Positions 37,275 through 47,504 are shown, numbered from the stretch's first letter. The stretch is DNA of 52,979 bases from Clostridiaceae bacterium (GCA_012799695.1 JAAZKT010000028.1:1-52979); one strand, 5' to 3'. A program made the numbers and translations. The notes: a model not told the origin generated them from the letters alone.

Positions 37275-38726
37275 ATGAAGAAAACGACTAACACGACCGG
37301 CCATCGTATGAACGCGCTTTTCGCGTTATCGATCACGCTTCTCGTCGTGGTGTTTATCCTCCTCAACGCGGTGGCGCTCGTATTATCCAACCGATTCCCG
37401 CTTTCCTTGGATCTTACTGCCAACGCGGCATACAACATCGGCGAAGAGACTAAAACGATGCTCGATCATCTCGTAAGACCGGTCACCATCGATATCCTCG
37501 CACCGGAACAGATGTTTTCGGGCGATGCGTATCTCGTGCAGACGAAGAAAATTCTGGAACAATACGAACGCCATTCTTCGCGCGTAACGGTTCACTACAT
37601 CGACTATGCCGCCGATCCGAGTTACGCGGCAACCCGACCCGATCTCAAGCTTTCCGAAGGCGATCTGATCGTTTCGTCGGGCGACCGCGTCAAACAAATA
37701 CCTCTTTCGTCGCTGTTCAACTACACTCCTACCGCCGCAGGCTCGATCATAATTGAATCGTCGCGTGCTGAAGAGGCGATCACGAGCGCGATCATGAACG
37801 TTTTGAGCGGGGATGATGTGCGATGCGGTGTACTTGTAGGAAACGGAGGACCGGAAGCGGAAACGTTCACGACGCTACTTGTCAACAACCACTACGTCCT
37901 GCAAAACGCCGTGCCGGCAACCGATGATCTTTCCGATTTCGACGCGCTATTCCTTTTCGCGCCGCAAAACGATCTTTCCGCCGATGATATCCGCGCGTTG
38001 GACGCCTTTCTTTACAATGACGGAAACTACGGCAAGACGTTGTTCTATACGGCTTCCGTGACCCAGGCGTCCCTTCCCATGATCGAATCGTTTCTTGCCG
38101 AATGGGGTGTCACTGTCGGCGAAGGCTCCGTGTTTGAGACGACACCGGAGCGCACCTATCAGCGTCAGCCGTTTTACGCCATCGCCGACTTCGCGGAAAC
38201 TCATTACCGCGACATGCTCGTCGACCCCAACGCGCCGATGTTGATGCCGCTGGCGCGACCTTTGAAAACGATATTCACTGTTCGCGATCATCAGTTTACG
38301 GAGACGCTACTGACGTTTGGAGAGACCGCGGCAGTGAGACCGCCGAACGCGTCGGATGATTTCATCGCGGATGACGCTACGGAACGGGGACCGTTCCCGG
38401 CACTCGTATTAGCCTCACGCCGTTTCTATGAAGACGGATTATTGGCGCGTCAATCTTCGATCGTCGTTTCGAGTTCACATCATATGCTGGAACCGATCGC
38501 GCTTCACAACACCTCTCTCTCAAACAGCGCCTATCTGCTCAACATGATGAACGACTTGACGGGACGCGAAGAGGGACCCGCCATCACACCGAAGTCTCTT
38601 GCCGGTAAAACACTCGGCGCGACATCATCGCAAGTGACGAGACTGGGCGTCGTGCTGGGCGGCATTATCCCGCTCGCCATCCTCCTGACAGGTGTAGGCG
38701 TTTGGCTTTACCGGAGGTATCAGTGA
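37275..38726 (+). CDS. GldG-like ABC-associated membrane protein
   Basis: N-terminal TM, LSLDLTANAAYNIGEETKTMLDHLVRPVTIDILAP, C-terminal TM; starts after GGAGGGG, between the permease and DUF4340-like genes. Confidence 0.8.
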   Translation: MKKTTNTTGHRMNALFALSITLLVVVFILLNAVALVLSNRFPLSLDLTANAAYNIGEETKTMLDHLVRPVTIDILAPEQMFSGDAYLVQTKKILEQYERHSSRVTVHYIDYAADPSYAATRPDLKLSEGDLIVSSGDRVKQIPLSSLFNYTPTAAGSIIIESSRAEEAITSAIMNVLSGDDVRCGVLVGNGGPEAETFTTLLVNNHYVLQNAVPATDDLSDFDALFLFAPQNDLSADDIRALDAFLYNDGNYGKTLFYTASVTQASLPMIESFLAEWGVTVGEGSVFETTPERTYQRQPFYAIADFAETHYRDMLVDPNAPMLMPLARPLKTIFTVRDHQFTETLLTFGETAAVRPPNASDDFIADDATERGPFPALVLASRRFYEDGLLARQSSIVVSSSHHMLEPIALHNTSLSNSAYLLNMMNDLTGREEGPAITPKSLAGKTLGATSSQVTRLGVVLGGIIPLAILLTGVGVWLYRRYQ

Positions 38727-40150
38727 TGCGAAAGCTCATGCGGTTTACAACGGGGCTGGCCATACTTGCCGTCTTACTTGCGGTAACGCTGTCGCTGCTC
38801 CTTCTGAGCACACAAGAGACCGAAGATCTGACACTGACTCTTTCGGACAGGAAAGTGACCGACGTGCGTGCAGTACATCTCACTAATGCGACCGGCACGC
38901 TGCAAGTCGGTATGGCGGAAGGAGGCTATGTCATCGAAGATCTCCCTTCAGAGCACGTCGATATTAAACAATTCATAGACTTTCTAGGCGCTTGCGCCGA
39001 CATTCGCCATCTTCCCCTCGTCGTAAAAAAGCCTGATAACTTGGCGGTGTACGGACTTGATGCCCCTAGGGCGGTGCTCAATGTGGAATACACGGACGGT
39101 GCGACGATTTCGCTTTCCCTCGGTATGCAAGAACCGATTTCCGGCGACAGCTATTGCACAGCGGAAGGTCACGACGGCGTATACCTGATCGAAAGCGAAC
39201 AGGCGGATTTCTTTCTTTTAGCGAAGAATGATTTGCTCTCCCTTTGGGTGACACCTGAGCTTGCCTTGTCGAGCGCGCTTTCGGCACTTCAGGACGTGAC
39301 GTTTGTGTTTAAGGATCGACCTTCGCCGATCGTCATCCTATCCGTACAGGCGGGCAACGATGCCGTCAAATCAGCGGCAATTTCGTTCGGCGCGCCGACG
39401 CACCTCGTGTTGTCAGCAGGCCTATATGAGCTTGATGCGACGTATGGTCTGCAAGTTTTGGCACCTCTTTGTGGAATGAGGGGAACAACGATTGTTGAAC
39501 AGCATCTCACGTCGGAGCTTGAAAAAGAATACGGCTTTGACGATCCGTGGCTCGATGTCTCCTTCGGCTATCAGAACAGTGCTGAAGAGGGCATGCGTTA
39601 TGTATTGAGATTTCAGCCTGCCGGCGACGACAGCTCGTTGTTTTATGTAAACGTGAAAGGCAGTCCCCTCGTGTATATGATAAATCGACAGCCGTTCATG
39701 GACATTGAGTTCGAGAAGTTGTTGCTGCGTTGGTTTTTGTCGCCGTTGCTCATGGATGTGAACGCCATTGACATCGAGATGCCGGAAAGCCATCGGACGT
39801 TCGTGCTTGATCAGGAGAATCCGCGCGAGCCGTCCGCAACCATGGACGGCGAACCGCTCGCCATTGATCGGTTCCGCCTGCTTTTCCGTTTGCTTGGAAG
39901 TGCCGCGTCGGACGGTCGTCTGCTTCCCGCAAAGGAACAACCGGACGAAGCCCCGCTAATGACGATTACATACCGTTATCCCGGGGAAAAACACGACGAC
40001 GTCATGGCGCTCTACCCTGAGGAGGACCGACGTGTGCGCGTTTATATCAACGGCATTTCCGAGTTCTCGATGAAAGAGTCCTTTGTGACTCGCGTGTCAG
40101 AAGCACTTGAAGCGTTGGATAAAGACGAAGACTTTGATATCACTTGGTAA
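38726..40150 (+). CDS. DUF4340-like membrane-anchored protein
   Basis: N-terminal TM, then FIDFLGACADIRHLPLVVKKPDNLAVYGLDAPRAVLNVEYTDGATISLSLG repeats; TGATG overlap with the GldG-like gene. Confidence 0.75.
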   Translation: MRKLMRFTTGLAILAVLLAVTLSLLLLSTQETEDLTLTLSDRKVTDVRAVHLTNATGTLQVGMAEGGYVIEDLPSEHVDIKQFIDFLGACADIRHLPLVVKKPDNLAVYGLDAPRAVLNVEYTDGATISLSLGMQEPISGDSYCTAEGHDGVYLIESEQADFFLLAKNDLLSLWVTPELALSSALSALQDVTFVFKDRPSPIVILSVQAGNDAVKSAAISFGAPTHLVLSAGLYELDATYGLQVLAPLCGMRGTTIVEQHLTSELEKEYGFDDPWLDVSFGYQNSAEEGMRYVLRFQPAGDDSSLFYVNVKGSPLVYMINRQPFMDIEFEKLLLRWFLSPLLMDVNAIDIEMPESHRTFVLDQENPREPSATMDGEPLAIDRFRLLFRLLGSAASDGRLLPAKEQPDEAPLMTITYRYPGEKHDDVMALYPEEDRRVRVYINGISEFSMKESFVTRVSEALEALDKDEDFDITW

Positions 40151-40224
40151 AGTGCGTCACGACGTGATACAACGTCACGCATGTCTATAAACACAAACAA
40201 AATCATAGAAATGGTGGTGGACCA

Positions 40225-41352
40225 ATGGATACTAACAGTCGTCTAAAGGTTGCGATCATCGGAAGCGGCATGATCGCCAATACGGCGCATATCCCGGCTT
40301 ATCTCAATTTGGGTAAACGCGTGCATCTATGCGCCGTTTCAGATCTAAGAGCGGATTCCGCGCGCGAAACGGCGGAACGTTTTTCCATTCCGCGCTGGTA
40401 TACCGAGGCAGAGGATATGCTTGTCAAGGAAAAACCCGATCTTGTTTCCGTATGCACGTCAAACGCCAGCCACAAGGCGATGGCGATGTTGGCGATGCGA
40501 CACGGCGCGCATGTCGCCTGCGAAAAGCCCGTCGCGTTAAACTACGACGACACGCGCGAGTTATACGCCTATGCACGTAAACACGGCTTGGTGTTGTTTG
40601 CTTGTCAGGTACTGCGTTACAACACCGAATACCAGCTCGCGCACGAATGGGCTCAGGAAGGGCGACTCGGCGACATATATTTCAGCGAGTCGGTGCTGAT
40701 CCGCCGTCGCGGAATTCCAAAGTGGGGCGCTTTCCATAAGAAAGAAACGAACGGCGGCGGCGTATTCTGTGACCTCGGTGTGCATCTTGTTGACGCCGCC
40801 CTTTGGGTTATGGGCGGTCCTAAATTCACCTCCGTATCGGGCGTAACGTCATCGATCATCGCCCGAAGCGGCGAGAAGATTCTCACGAGCGTACCGGAAT
40901 CCGGCGCACCTGCCGGCGTACCGAATATGCCGCCTTATTCGGCGTCGGCATTCGATGTGGACGAATTCGCCGCGGGCATGATTCGCCTCGACAACGGCGC
41001 GTCCATCCATTTCAAGACGTCTTGGGTGATCAATCTCCCGAACGAATACGGCATGACCTTCGCGGGCAGTCTGGGCGGACTCGTGCTCCCCGAGATGACA
41101 TTGCTGACGACAATGGGACGCTATCAGGCTGATGTCCGGCCGCGTGTTTTTTCTGAAGAGCGACCTTATGCGAACGAAGTTTTTCCCGGGCATTTTTTCC
41201 TTATGGAAAACGCTGTCGATCACTTGCAAAAAGCGACACCTCTTATGGTTCAACCCGAGGAAACGCTGAATGTCACTGCAATCATTGACGGCTTTTATCG
41301 TTCCGCTGAGCTTGGACGTGAAGTATTTGCCGATGAGATTGTCGGCAAGTGA
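40225..41352 (+). CDS. Gfo/Idh/MocA-family oxidoreductase
   Basis: VAIIGSGMIANTAHIPAY Rossmann motif, CEKPVALNYDDTRELY, GGGVFCDLGVHLVDAALWVMG. Confidence 0.92.
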   Translation: MDTNSRLKVAIIGSGMIANTAHIPAYLNLGKRVHLCAVSDLRADSARETAERFSIPRWYTEAEDMLVKEKPDLVSVCTSNASHKAMAMLAMRHGAHVACEKPVALNYDDTRELYAYARKHGLVLFACQVLRYNTEYQLAHEWAQEGRLGDIYFSESVLIRRRGIPKWGAFHKKETNGGGVFCDLGVHLVDAALWVMGGPKFTSVSGVTSSIIARSGEKILTSVPESGAPAGVPNMPPYSASAFDVDEFAAGMIRLDNGASIHFKTSWVINLPNEYGMTFAGSLGGLVLPEMTLLTTMGRYQADVRPRVFSEERPYANEVFPGHFFLMENAVDHLQKATPLMVQPEETLNVTAIIDGFYRSAELGREVFADEIVGK

Positions 41353-41375
41353 CGCAAATAAATGGAGGTAAACAT

Positions 41376-42323
41376 ATGAAAGTCGGTTTATACTCGATCT
41401 CCTGTTCGGGGGTCTGGTTTAACGACAGGCCGCCCTTAACAGTCGAAGAGTTTATCGATACGGCTGCGAAATATGGTTATGACGGAATAGAGCTCGACCT
41501 GAAACGTCCGCACGGCTCACCCTTGGATCTCGATGAGCGGCGCTGTCTTGAAATCAAGACCTACGCAGAAAGCAAGGGCCTTGAGATCGCCGCTGTCGCG
41601 GCGAATAACAATTTCGCATCGGTGGTTCCTGAACACATTGAAAATGAACTTCTCATGGTCCGCGAGCAGATTCGTGTCGCGCGCCAACTTGGCGCGCCCG
41701 TGCTGCGCGTTTTTGCGGCGTGGCGCGGTGTCGTCATGAGAAATGGCATCGCGACGTACGAGGTTCCTGAAGCTCACCATTCCTATTACGGCGCGCTCGA
41801 TTACGAATTGCGTCAAAACATCGTTGAATGTCTCAAAGAATGTGCGGTTTGGGCAGAAGACGCAGGCGTCGTGCTTGCTCTCCAAAATCATCACCCCATT
41901 ATTGAGGATTATCGTGACATGCTCGACTTTGTACGATGGGTCGATTCGCCATGGGTGCAGTGCTGCCTTGACGCGCCCTGTCTCGGCTGGACGGAAGAAC
42001 GTCAAAGCGATACCTATGTGGCGCAGGCTGTCAAAGACGTCGGCAAACGACAGGTGCTGTCACACGCCAACGGCGAGTTCGTAGAAGAGGCGAACGGCGA
42101 TATTCGCATGATCTCGTTCGATCCGCATATTCAGCCCGTACTTACAAATTATCCCGCTTTTATCAAAGCGTTGAAAGAAGAAGGGTACGACGGTTATATC
42201 AATTACGAGTTTTGCCATATGCCGTTTCACGACGGTCGCGTACTCGGTTATAACGACTTCATTGAAGACCAAATTCGGATCGCGGAGAAGTATTTGCGTT
42301 CTTTGATTGAAGACTATTTGTAG
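41376..42323 (+). CDS. TIM-barrel sugar phosphate isomerase/epimerase-like protein
   Basis: FIDTAAKYGYDGIELDLKRP, VLALQNHHPIIEDYRDMLDFVRWVDSPWVQCCLDAPC, YINYEFCHMP. Start after TGGAGG; the track ORF starts at 41349. Confidence 0.87.
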   Translation: MKVGLYSISCSGVWFNDRPPLTVEEFIDTAAKYGYDGIELDLKRPHGSPLDLDERRCLEIKTYAESKGLEIAAVAANNNFASVVPEHIENELLMVREQIRVARQLGAPVLRVFAAWRGVVMRNGIATYEVPEAHHSYYGALDYELRQNIVECLKECAVWAEDAGVVLALQNHHPIIEDYRDMLDFVRWVDSPWVQCCLDAPCLGWTEERQSDTYVAQAVKDVGKRQVLSHANGEFVEEANGDIRMISFDPHIQPVLTNYPAFIKALKEEGYDGYINYEFCHMPFHDGRVLGYNDFIEDQIRIAEKYLRSLIEDYL

Positions 42324-42568
42324 GCATCTTGAAAAGAAATGCAAAAAGAATTGCAAATCACGTCTTTAGTATGATATTCTATTAGCGTTATTAGCAATTT
42401 ATTTTCAAATTGTAAAAGAAATCGTCATTTGAAAGGTAAGCGTTGCGCAAGTGTGCGCGCCATTTGTATAATTCTTCCATACACCGTTAAACCATTTCGT
42501 TTGTTCAACATGCTAGTTAAGGGGGAATTCCCCCTTGATGATAGAAAAACAGGAGGAAAAGAAAAGAA

Positions 42569-43666
42569 ATGAAGAAATATCTTGTGATCCTTTTGGCTCT
42601 CATGATGGTTCTAGTTGCTGTTGCTTGTGGCCCTAAAGATCCCGATACCACCGGGACTGAACCGCCAGGGGGTGATGTGAAGGTAGTTAAACTGGCCTCT
42701 CACAATGCGATTATCGAAGGAAACCCCTACCGGGTGCGCTATGAGGCAGACATCCAAGAAGCGGCGAAAGCGGCGATCAGCCATGGCTTGGACGTCAAGT
42801 ATGCGTCTTTCGTCTCGAACTGGGATGCCGCCACTGAGTCGCAGCAAATCGAGAACAGCATCAATGAAGGCTACGACGTGATTCTGGTCAACCCCGTTTC
42901 TCCGACAGGTCTTGATCCGATCATCGAGAAAGCACAGAAGGCCGGCATCGTCTACATCAATGCGGACTGCGAGTACACCTCGACCGACGTCAATGTGTTG
43001 AATGTCAGCACTGACCAGTATTATCTCGGTTACACAACCGGCACCTACGCGGGGGAAGTCCTCGGCGCAGGCACCAAGATCATCATGATCGCGGCACTCG
43101 ACGGCAACCAAGCCAATGCCGATCGTCAGGCAGGCTTCGAGAAGGCCTTTGAAGAAAAGGGACTCGTCGTCGTCGGCGGACAGTACAACCACGACTGGGA
43201 CGCGGTAAAAGCGCAACAGATCATGACAGAAATCCTGAACTCCGGCTTGGAATTTGATGCCGTGTTGACATCGCAGTGCGCTGAGGCCATTCTGGCCGCC
43301 TACGATGCGGCAGGCAAACCGTATCCAAAATTTGTCGGATTCAACGACACGGGCGAATTCATGCACCGTGTGATCAAAATCAATGAGAATGAGAGAAAAA
43401 TGGACTTTATGGTCCTCTCGAATCCTCCGGGCGTCGGTGCCAGCGCACTGAACTTTGGCTTGAACATGCTTCTTGGCAAAGAGCTGAAGGACAACGTGTA
43501 CACCGTACCTGAAATTCACGCCATTCGTCTGCCTTCGAAGGTCAACTTCACTTATGATGACATCAAGAATGATGAATTCCTTAACTTGGCGAACAGTATG
43601 GAGCCCGGTGACGCGATCACATACTGGCTGACCATCGACGAAGTGGCACAAGCCTACTTCAAATAA
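42569..43666 (+). CDS. Sugar ABC transporter substrate-binding lipoprotein (RbsB-like)
   Basis: Lipobox LVAVAC, periplasmic-binding fold IENSINEGYDVILVNPVSPTGLDPIIEKAQKAGIVYINADC. Confidence 0.92.
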   Translation: MKKYLVILLALMMVLVAVACGPKDPDTTGTEPPGGDVKVVKLASHNAIIEGNPYRVRYEADIQEAAKAAISHGLDVKYASFVSNWDAATESQQIENSINEGYDVILVNPVSPTGLDPIIEKAQKAGIVYINADCEYTSTDVNVLNVSTDQYYLGYTTGTYAGEVLGAGTKIIMIAALDGNQANADRQAGFEKAFEEKGLVVVGGQYNHDWDAVKAQQIMTEILNSGLEFDAVLTSQCAEAILAAYDAAGKPYPKFVGFNDTGEFMHRVIKINENERKMDFMVLSNPPGVGASALNFGLNMLLGKELKDNVYTVPEIHAIRLPSKVNFTYDDIKNDEFLNLANSMEPGDAITYWLTIDEVAQAYFK

Positions 43667-43702
43667 GCCGCTTTACATTAAAGCGAATTAGCCTATGAAA
43701 TA

Positions 43703-43734
43703 CTGACCGGCGCAAAATCCGCCGGTCAGGTTTT
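43703..43734 (+). terminator. Intra-operon terminator/attenuator after the substrate-binding protein
   Basis: CTGACCGGCG-CAAAATC-CGCCGGTCAG followed by GTTTTAT. Confidence 0.75.
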
Positions 43735-43787
43735 ATGAGAAAGGAAGGGTTGGGTTCGATTCCACTCTTCCGACAAACGAATCGCCT

Positions 43788-43842
43788 CTGCAGCGCGCGA
43801 GCATACGTCATGCGAAAGCATCCTGCTTTCGTCGCGCTGCAG
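43788..43842 (+). repeat. Long nested inverted repeat immediately upstream of the ABC ATPase gene
   Basis: Outer stem CTGCAGCGCG (43788-43797) / CGCGCTGCAG (43833-43842); inner stem CGAAAGCA-TCC-TGCTTTCG. Confidence 0.7.
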
Positions 43843-43870
43843 AACAATGTAATCTACGGGATGTCAACAC

Positions 43871-45400
43871 ATGTTTGAATTACGCGGAGTCGACAAAAGA
43901 TTTGACGCAGTCGTCGCGCTCAACAATGCTTCCTTAAATGTAAAGCCTGGTGAAGTACATGCGCTTCTTGGATCAAACGGATCCGGAAAATCCACGATGA
44001 TCAAGATTCTTGCCGGTCTGGTCAACCCGAATGCAGGTGAGATTCTGATCGATGGATCCCCGGTTGAAATACGCAACGGGTACGATTCACGCAAGTTGGG
44101 GATCGCGACAGCTTTCCAAGATCTAAGCCTCATACCGACCATGAGTGTTCGGGATAATATTCTTTTGGGCAATGAGCCGAAAAACGCACTGGGACTCGTC
44201 GATCAAAGGGCCAGCGATGAGATCATTAGCCGCCTTCTTGAACGTTTTCAGATCGACTGCGATCCGGACGATTATGTCCAGACCTTGATGCCATCTACTC
44301 AGACGATGCTTGAGGTGGCGAAAGCCGTTGCTTTGAAACCGCGTCTTTTGCTTTTGGACGAGGTAACTGCCGCGTTGCACTATGACGAGATTCAGGTCCT
44401 CTTTTCCGTCATGCGCGAGTTGAAGGAAGAGGGCATCGCGATGGTCTACGTGACGCACCGCATGAACGAGGTCTTTGAAGTGTGCGACAGGACGACCATC
44501 ATGAGAAGCGGTGAATCGGTGATCACGGGGCCGATGGACGACTTCAGCCTTGATGACATCGTTTATTACATGACAGGACAGCGTCCGGACAAAAGCAAAA
44601 AGGATGTAGTACACTCGCACTCGGATGGGGGACGTGAGATCGTACTCGATGTCAAGAATTTATCTATTTTCCCGAAAGTACATGATATTTCGCTTCGCGC
44701 TCACAAAGGCGAAATCGTCGGTATCGGCGGACTGCAAGGACAGGGACAGCCGGAATTGATACGTGCTATTCTAGGCGCCATCCGTTATGAAGAGGGAGAG
44801 ATTATCTACGACGGCGAACCTTCTACTTTTAAATTGCCCTCGAAAGCCGTAAAAAACGGGATGGGCTTTATCTCGGGTGAACGCAACCGGGAAGCCGTAT
44901 TCCCCGCACGCACCGTGTTGGAAAACATACTCGCCGGCAAAGTCGCAAAAGGTAAAACTTTCGCCTACATGCCTGCTAAAGCGAATCGCTCGTTTGCGCA
45001 AAGTGCCGTCGATAAATACAATATTGTGATCGGTTCTCTGAATCATCCTGCTAGCTCACTGTCCGGAGGCAATCAACAGAAACTCGTCGTCGCACGATGG
45101 ATTGCGATGCAACCTAAACTTTTGCTTTTGGACGACCCGACGCGCGGTGTCGATATTCATTCCCGTCTCGAAATCCATGAAATCCTCAAAGAATGTGCAA
45201 ACGATGGGATGACCATTTTGATTTCTTCAAGCGAATCGGAAGAATTGTTGAGTCTATGTGACGTCATTTATGTCTTTTACGAAGGATGTGTCAGCGCGCA
45301 ATTGACCGGTGAAAATAAAACACCCGAGAAGCTCGTGGCGGCGATGATGGGGATGTCGGAAGATCACGAGATCGTCTCGACGATGGAGGCAAAGGCATGA
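43871..45400 (+). CDS. Sugar ABC transporter ATP-binding protein, duplicated ABC domains (RbsA/MglA-like)
   Basis: GSNGSGKSTMIKILAGLVNP and LSGGNQQKLVVARWIAMQPKLLLLDDPTRGVD. Confidence 0.93.
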   Translation: MFELRGVDKRFDAVVALNNASLNVKPGEVHALLGSNGSGKSTMIKILAGLVNPNAGEILIDGSPVEIRNGYDSRKLGIATAFQDLSLIPTMSVRDNILLGNEPKNALGLVDQRASDEIISRLLERFQIDCDPDDYVQTLMPSTQTMLEVAKAVALKPRLLLLDEVTAALHYDEIQVLFSVMRELKEEGIAMVYVTHRMNEVFEVCDRTTIMRSGESVITGPMDDFSLDDIVYYMTGQRPDKSKKDVVHSHSDGGREIVLDVKNLSIFPKVHDISLRAHKGEIVGIGGLQGQGQPELIRAILGAIRYEEGEIIYDGEPSTFKLPSKAVKNGMGFISGERNREAVFPARTVLENILAGKVAKGKTFAYMPAKANRSFAQSAVDKYNIVIGSLNHPASSLSGGNQQKLVVARWIAMQPKLLLLDDPTRGVDIHSRLEIHEILKECANDGMTILISSSESEELLSLCDVIYVFYEGCVSAQLTGENKTPEKLVAAMMGMSEDHEIVSTMEAKA

Positions 45401-46488
45401 TCGATACTTTGAAAAATAGTTTCGCGCGGTTAAGACGCTCATCATTTTTTGCCGGTTTCGTTTTATTCATAATCGCTTTGATACTCAATGCGGCTCTACA
45501 AGGACCGGCATCCTTCTTTAGCATCAAAAGCATCAATACGCTCTTTGCGAAAAATGCCGCGTTCATTCTGGTCGCGATCGGTCAGAGTTTATTGTTGATC
45601 GCGGGCACGATGGATGTCTCTTGCGGGATTCAACTTGCCTTGGTGAACGTTGTCACTATCATGACCCATCAGGTATGGGGCATTCCCTTTGGTCTCTCCT
45701 GTCTTTTGGGTATCGGCGCCGCGGTTCTCGCCTCGATCGCGGTCTGGGTCTGTTGTTCCGTTTTCCGATTGCCGGCTCTCCTTGCAAGTTATGCCATGAC
45801 TTATGTCATTCGAGGAGTTAACGTGATGATCATGAGCGTACCGCAAGGCAAAGTGCCGCGGGAGTGGTACATGGCGTACGACAGTCAGCTTTTCGGACTG
45901 ATCCCCGTTTCTTTCTTCGCAGTTCTCGGTGTACTTTTGATCTGTCGTTTCGCCCGCAAAACTCCTTTCGGATCACACATCTACGCCGTTGGCGGCAATC
46001 CGAGAAATGCGTTCGCCGCGGGCATCAGCCCCGTTAAAGTTCAGTTGAAAGCATTTCTCCTTAAGGGAGTCATCGTAGGTATTGCCGGTCTTTGCTTAAC
46101 ACTGATGATCGCGGCAGGAAATCCGCTTCAGGCGGAAGATTACGGCATTCGCTCGCTCTCAGCCTGCATCCTCGGCGGCCTCGGCTTCGGCGGTTGGGGA
46201 TCGGTAGCCAGCGCCGTCTTCGGTAGCGGCTTTTTCGTTCTGATCCAAAACTCCGTTTACTACTTCTTCTCTCTCTTGGTACGCATGATCCCGGGCTTCT
46301 CGGTATCCAGCTACTGGCAAAATTTCGTATCCGATGTCATCATCTTCCTCGGACTCTTGATGACCATTGTCACCGCGAAGGGAAGACAAGAAGTACTAAG
46401 AGAGGGCATTGTCCGACAATTCAAGCGTATTGACTACCGAAAGAAACCGGAGGGATTAGATGGAAAGGAGGCAGCGAGTCATGAATAG
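45397..46488 (+). CDS. Sugar ABC transporter permease (RbsC-like)
   Basis: Multi-pass; LIAGTMDVSCGIQLALVNVVTI, YAVGGNPRNAFAAGI, SACILGGLGFGGWGSV. Confidence 0.92.
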   Translation: MIDTLKNSFARLRRSSFFAGFVLFIIALILNAALQGPASFFSIKSINTLFAKNAAFILVAIGQSLLLIAGTMDVSCGIQLALVNVVTIMTHQVWGIPFGLSCLLGIGAAVLASIAVWVCCSVFRLPALLASYAMTYVIRGVNVMIMSVPQGKVPREWYMAYDSQLFGLIPVSFFAVLGVLLICRFARKTPFGSHIYAVGGNPRNAFAAGISPVKVQLKAFLLKGVIVGIAGLCLTLMIAAGNPLQAEDYGIRSLSACILGGLGFGGWGSVASAVFGSGFFVLIQNSVYYFFSLLVRMIPGFSVSSYWQNFVSDVIIFLGLLMTIVTAKGRQEVLREGIVRQFKRIDYRKKPEGLDGKEAASHE

Positions 46489-47470
46489 CACTCAATCTAC
46501 CTTGACATTGGGTCAGCGATCGAAACTCTTCATGCAGAATAGTCCGGCGCGCATGGCGTTCATCATTGCGATAATCTTATATGCCGTAACAGTCATGATC
46601 TCGCCCGGCTCATTCAATGCGAGCGCCATCGGATCCATCGTCATGCTTACGTTGCTTCTGAGCATTGCCTCGGCAGGTCAAACGATCGTCCTGATCGGCG
46701 GCGGTATGGATTTTGGGGTTGGCGCCGTCATGTCGTCGGCAGCTATTTTAACGACGACCATCATGAACAGTCAGGATGGACGTTTTTTCCCGTTACTTTT
46801 CGCGGCACTTTCCATGGGAGCGACTGTCGGTCTTTTGAACGGCATTTGCACTGTAAAAATCGGACTCCCACCGCTCATCGTCACGATGGCCATCTCAAAC
46901 GTGATCACGCGCATGCAGTACGTGTTGACGCAAGGAAGCCCCATGGGATACGCTTCACCGTCGTTCATTAAATCCGTGACATCCAAGTTGTTCGGCCTGC
47001 AATTCTTGCCGTCGATTATTTTATACGGACTGATCATCATACCGTTGGTCTTCTACTTGTTGAACCATTCGCGTTTTGGGAAACAAGTTTACCTTCTTGG
47101 AAACAACCCCGTCGCCGCGCGTCTTAACGGAGTGAATATCAATCGCGTACAGATTCTGACGTACGTATTTTCCGGGATGTTTGCCGCTTTTGCCGGCATG
47201 CTGGGCGCAGCCTACATGAATGCCGCGCGTTGCCAGATCTTTGATGAATACGCTTACAACTCGCTAATCGCTGTCATTATTGGAGGCACGTCATTCTCGG
47301 GCGGTGTCGGAACGTATACAGGGAGTATCGCCGGCTCACTTGTCATGGTGGTGCTCAGCAACTTGCTGACGGCGATGGGCCTTGCACAACCGACACGCAA
47401 CGTGTTCATGGGTCTTATCATGATCGTGCTGTTGATCTTATATAATCGCGAAAAGAAGGTTCGCCAGTAA
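46481..47470 (+). CDS. Sugar ABC transporter permease (RbsC-like)
   Basis: VLIGGGMDFGVGAVMSSAAI, YLLGNNPVAARLNGVN, SLIAVIIGGTSFSGGVGTYTGSIAG. Start MNSTQSTL after GGAGG; the track ORF starts at 46460. Confidence 0.92.
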   Translation: MNSTQSTLTLGQRSKLFMQNSPARMAFIIAIILYAVTVMISPGSFNASAIGSIVMLTLLLSIASAGQTIVLIGGGMDFGVGAVMSSAAILTTTIMNSQDGRFFPLLFAALSMGATVGLLNGICTVKIGLPPLIVTMAISNVITRMQYVLTQGSPMGYASPSFIKSVTSKLFGLQFLPSIILYGLIIIPLVFYLLNHSRFGKQVYLLGNNPVAARLNGVNINRVQILTYVFSGMFAAFAGMLGAAYMNAARCQIFDEYAYNSLIAVIIGGTSFSGGVGTYTGSIAGSLVMVVLSNLLTAMGLAQPTRNVFMGLIMIVLLILYNREKKVRQ

Positions 47471-47504
47471 TTCAATTGATTCATAGGCGAAAATGCAACC
47501 AATC

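Noticed and set aside
42611-43651. 346-aa minus-strand ORF antisense to the substrate-binding protein gene
   Set aside because: It mirrors the coding strand of a well-supported lipoprotein gene; composition (many H, V, D, R) is typical of an antisense shadow ORF and no family motif is visible.
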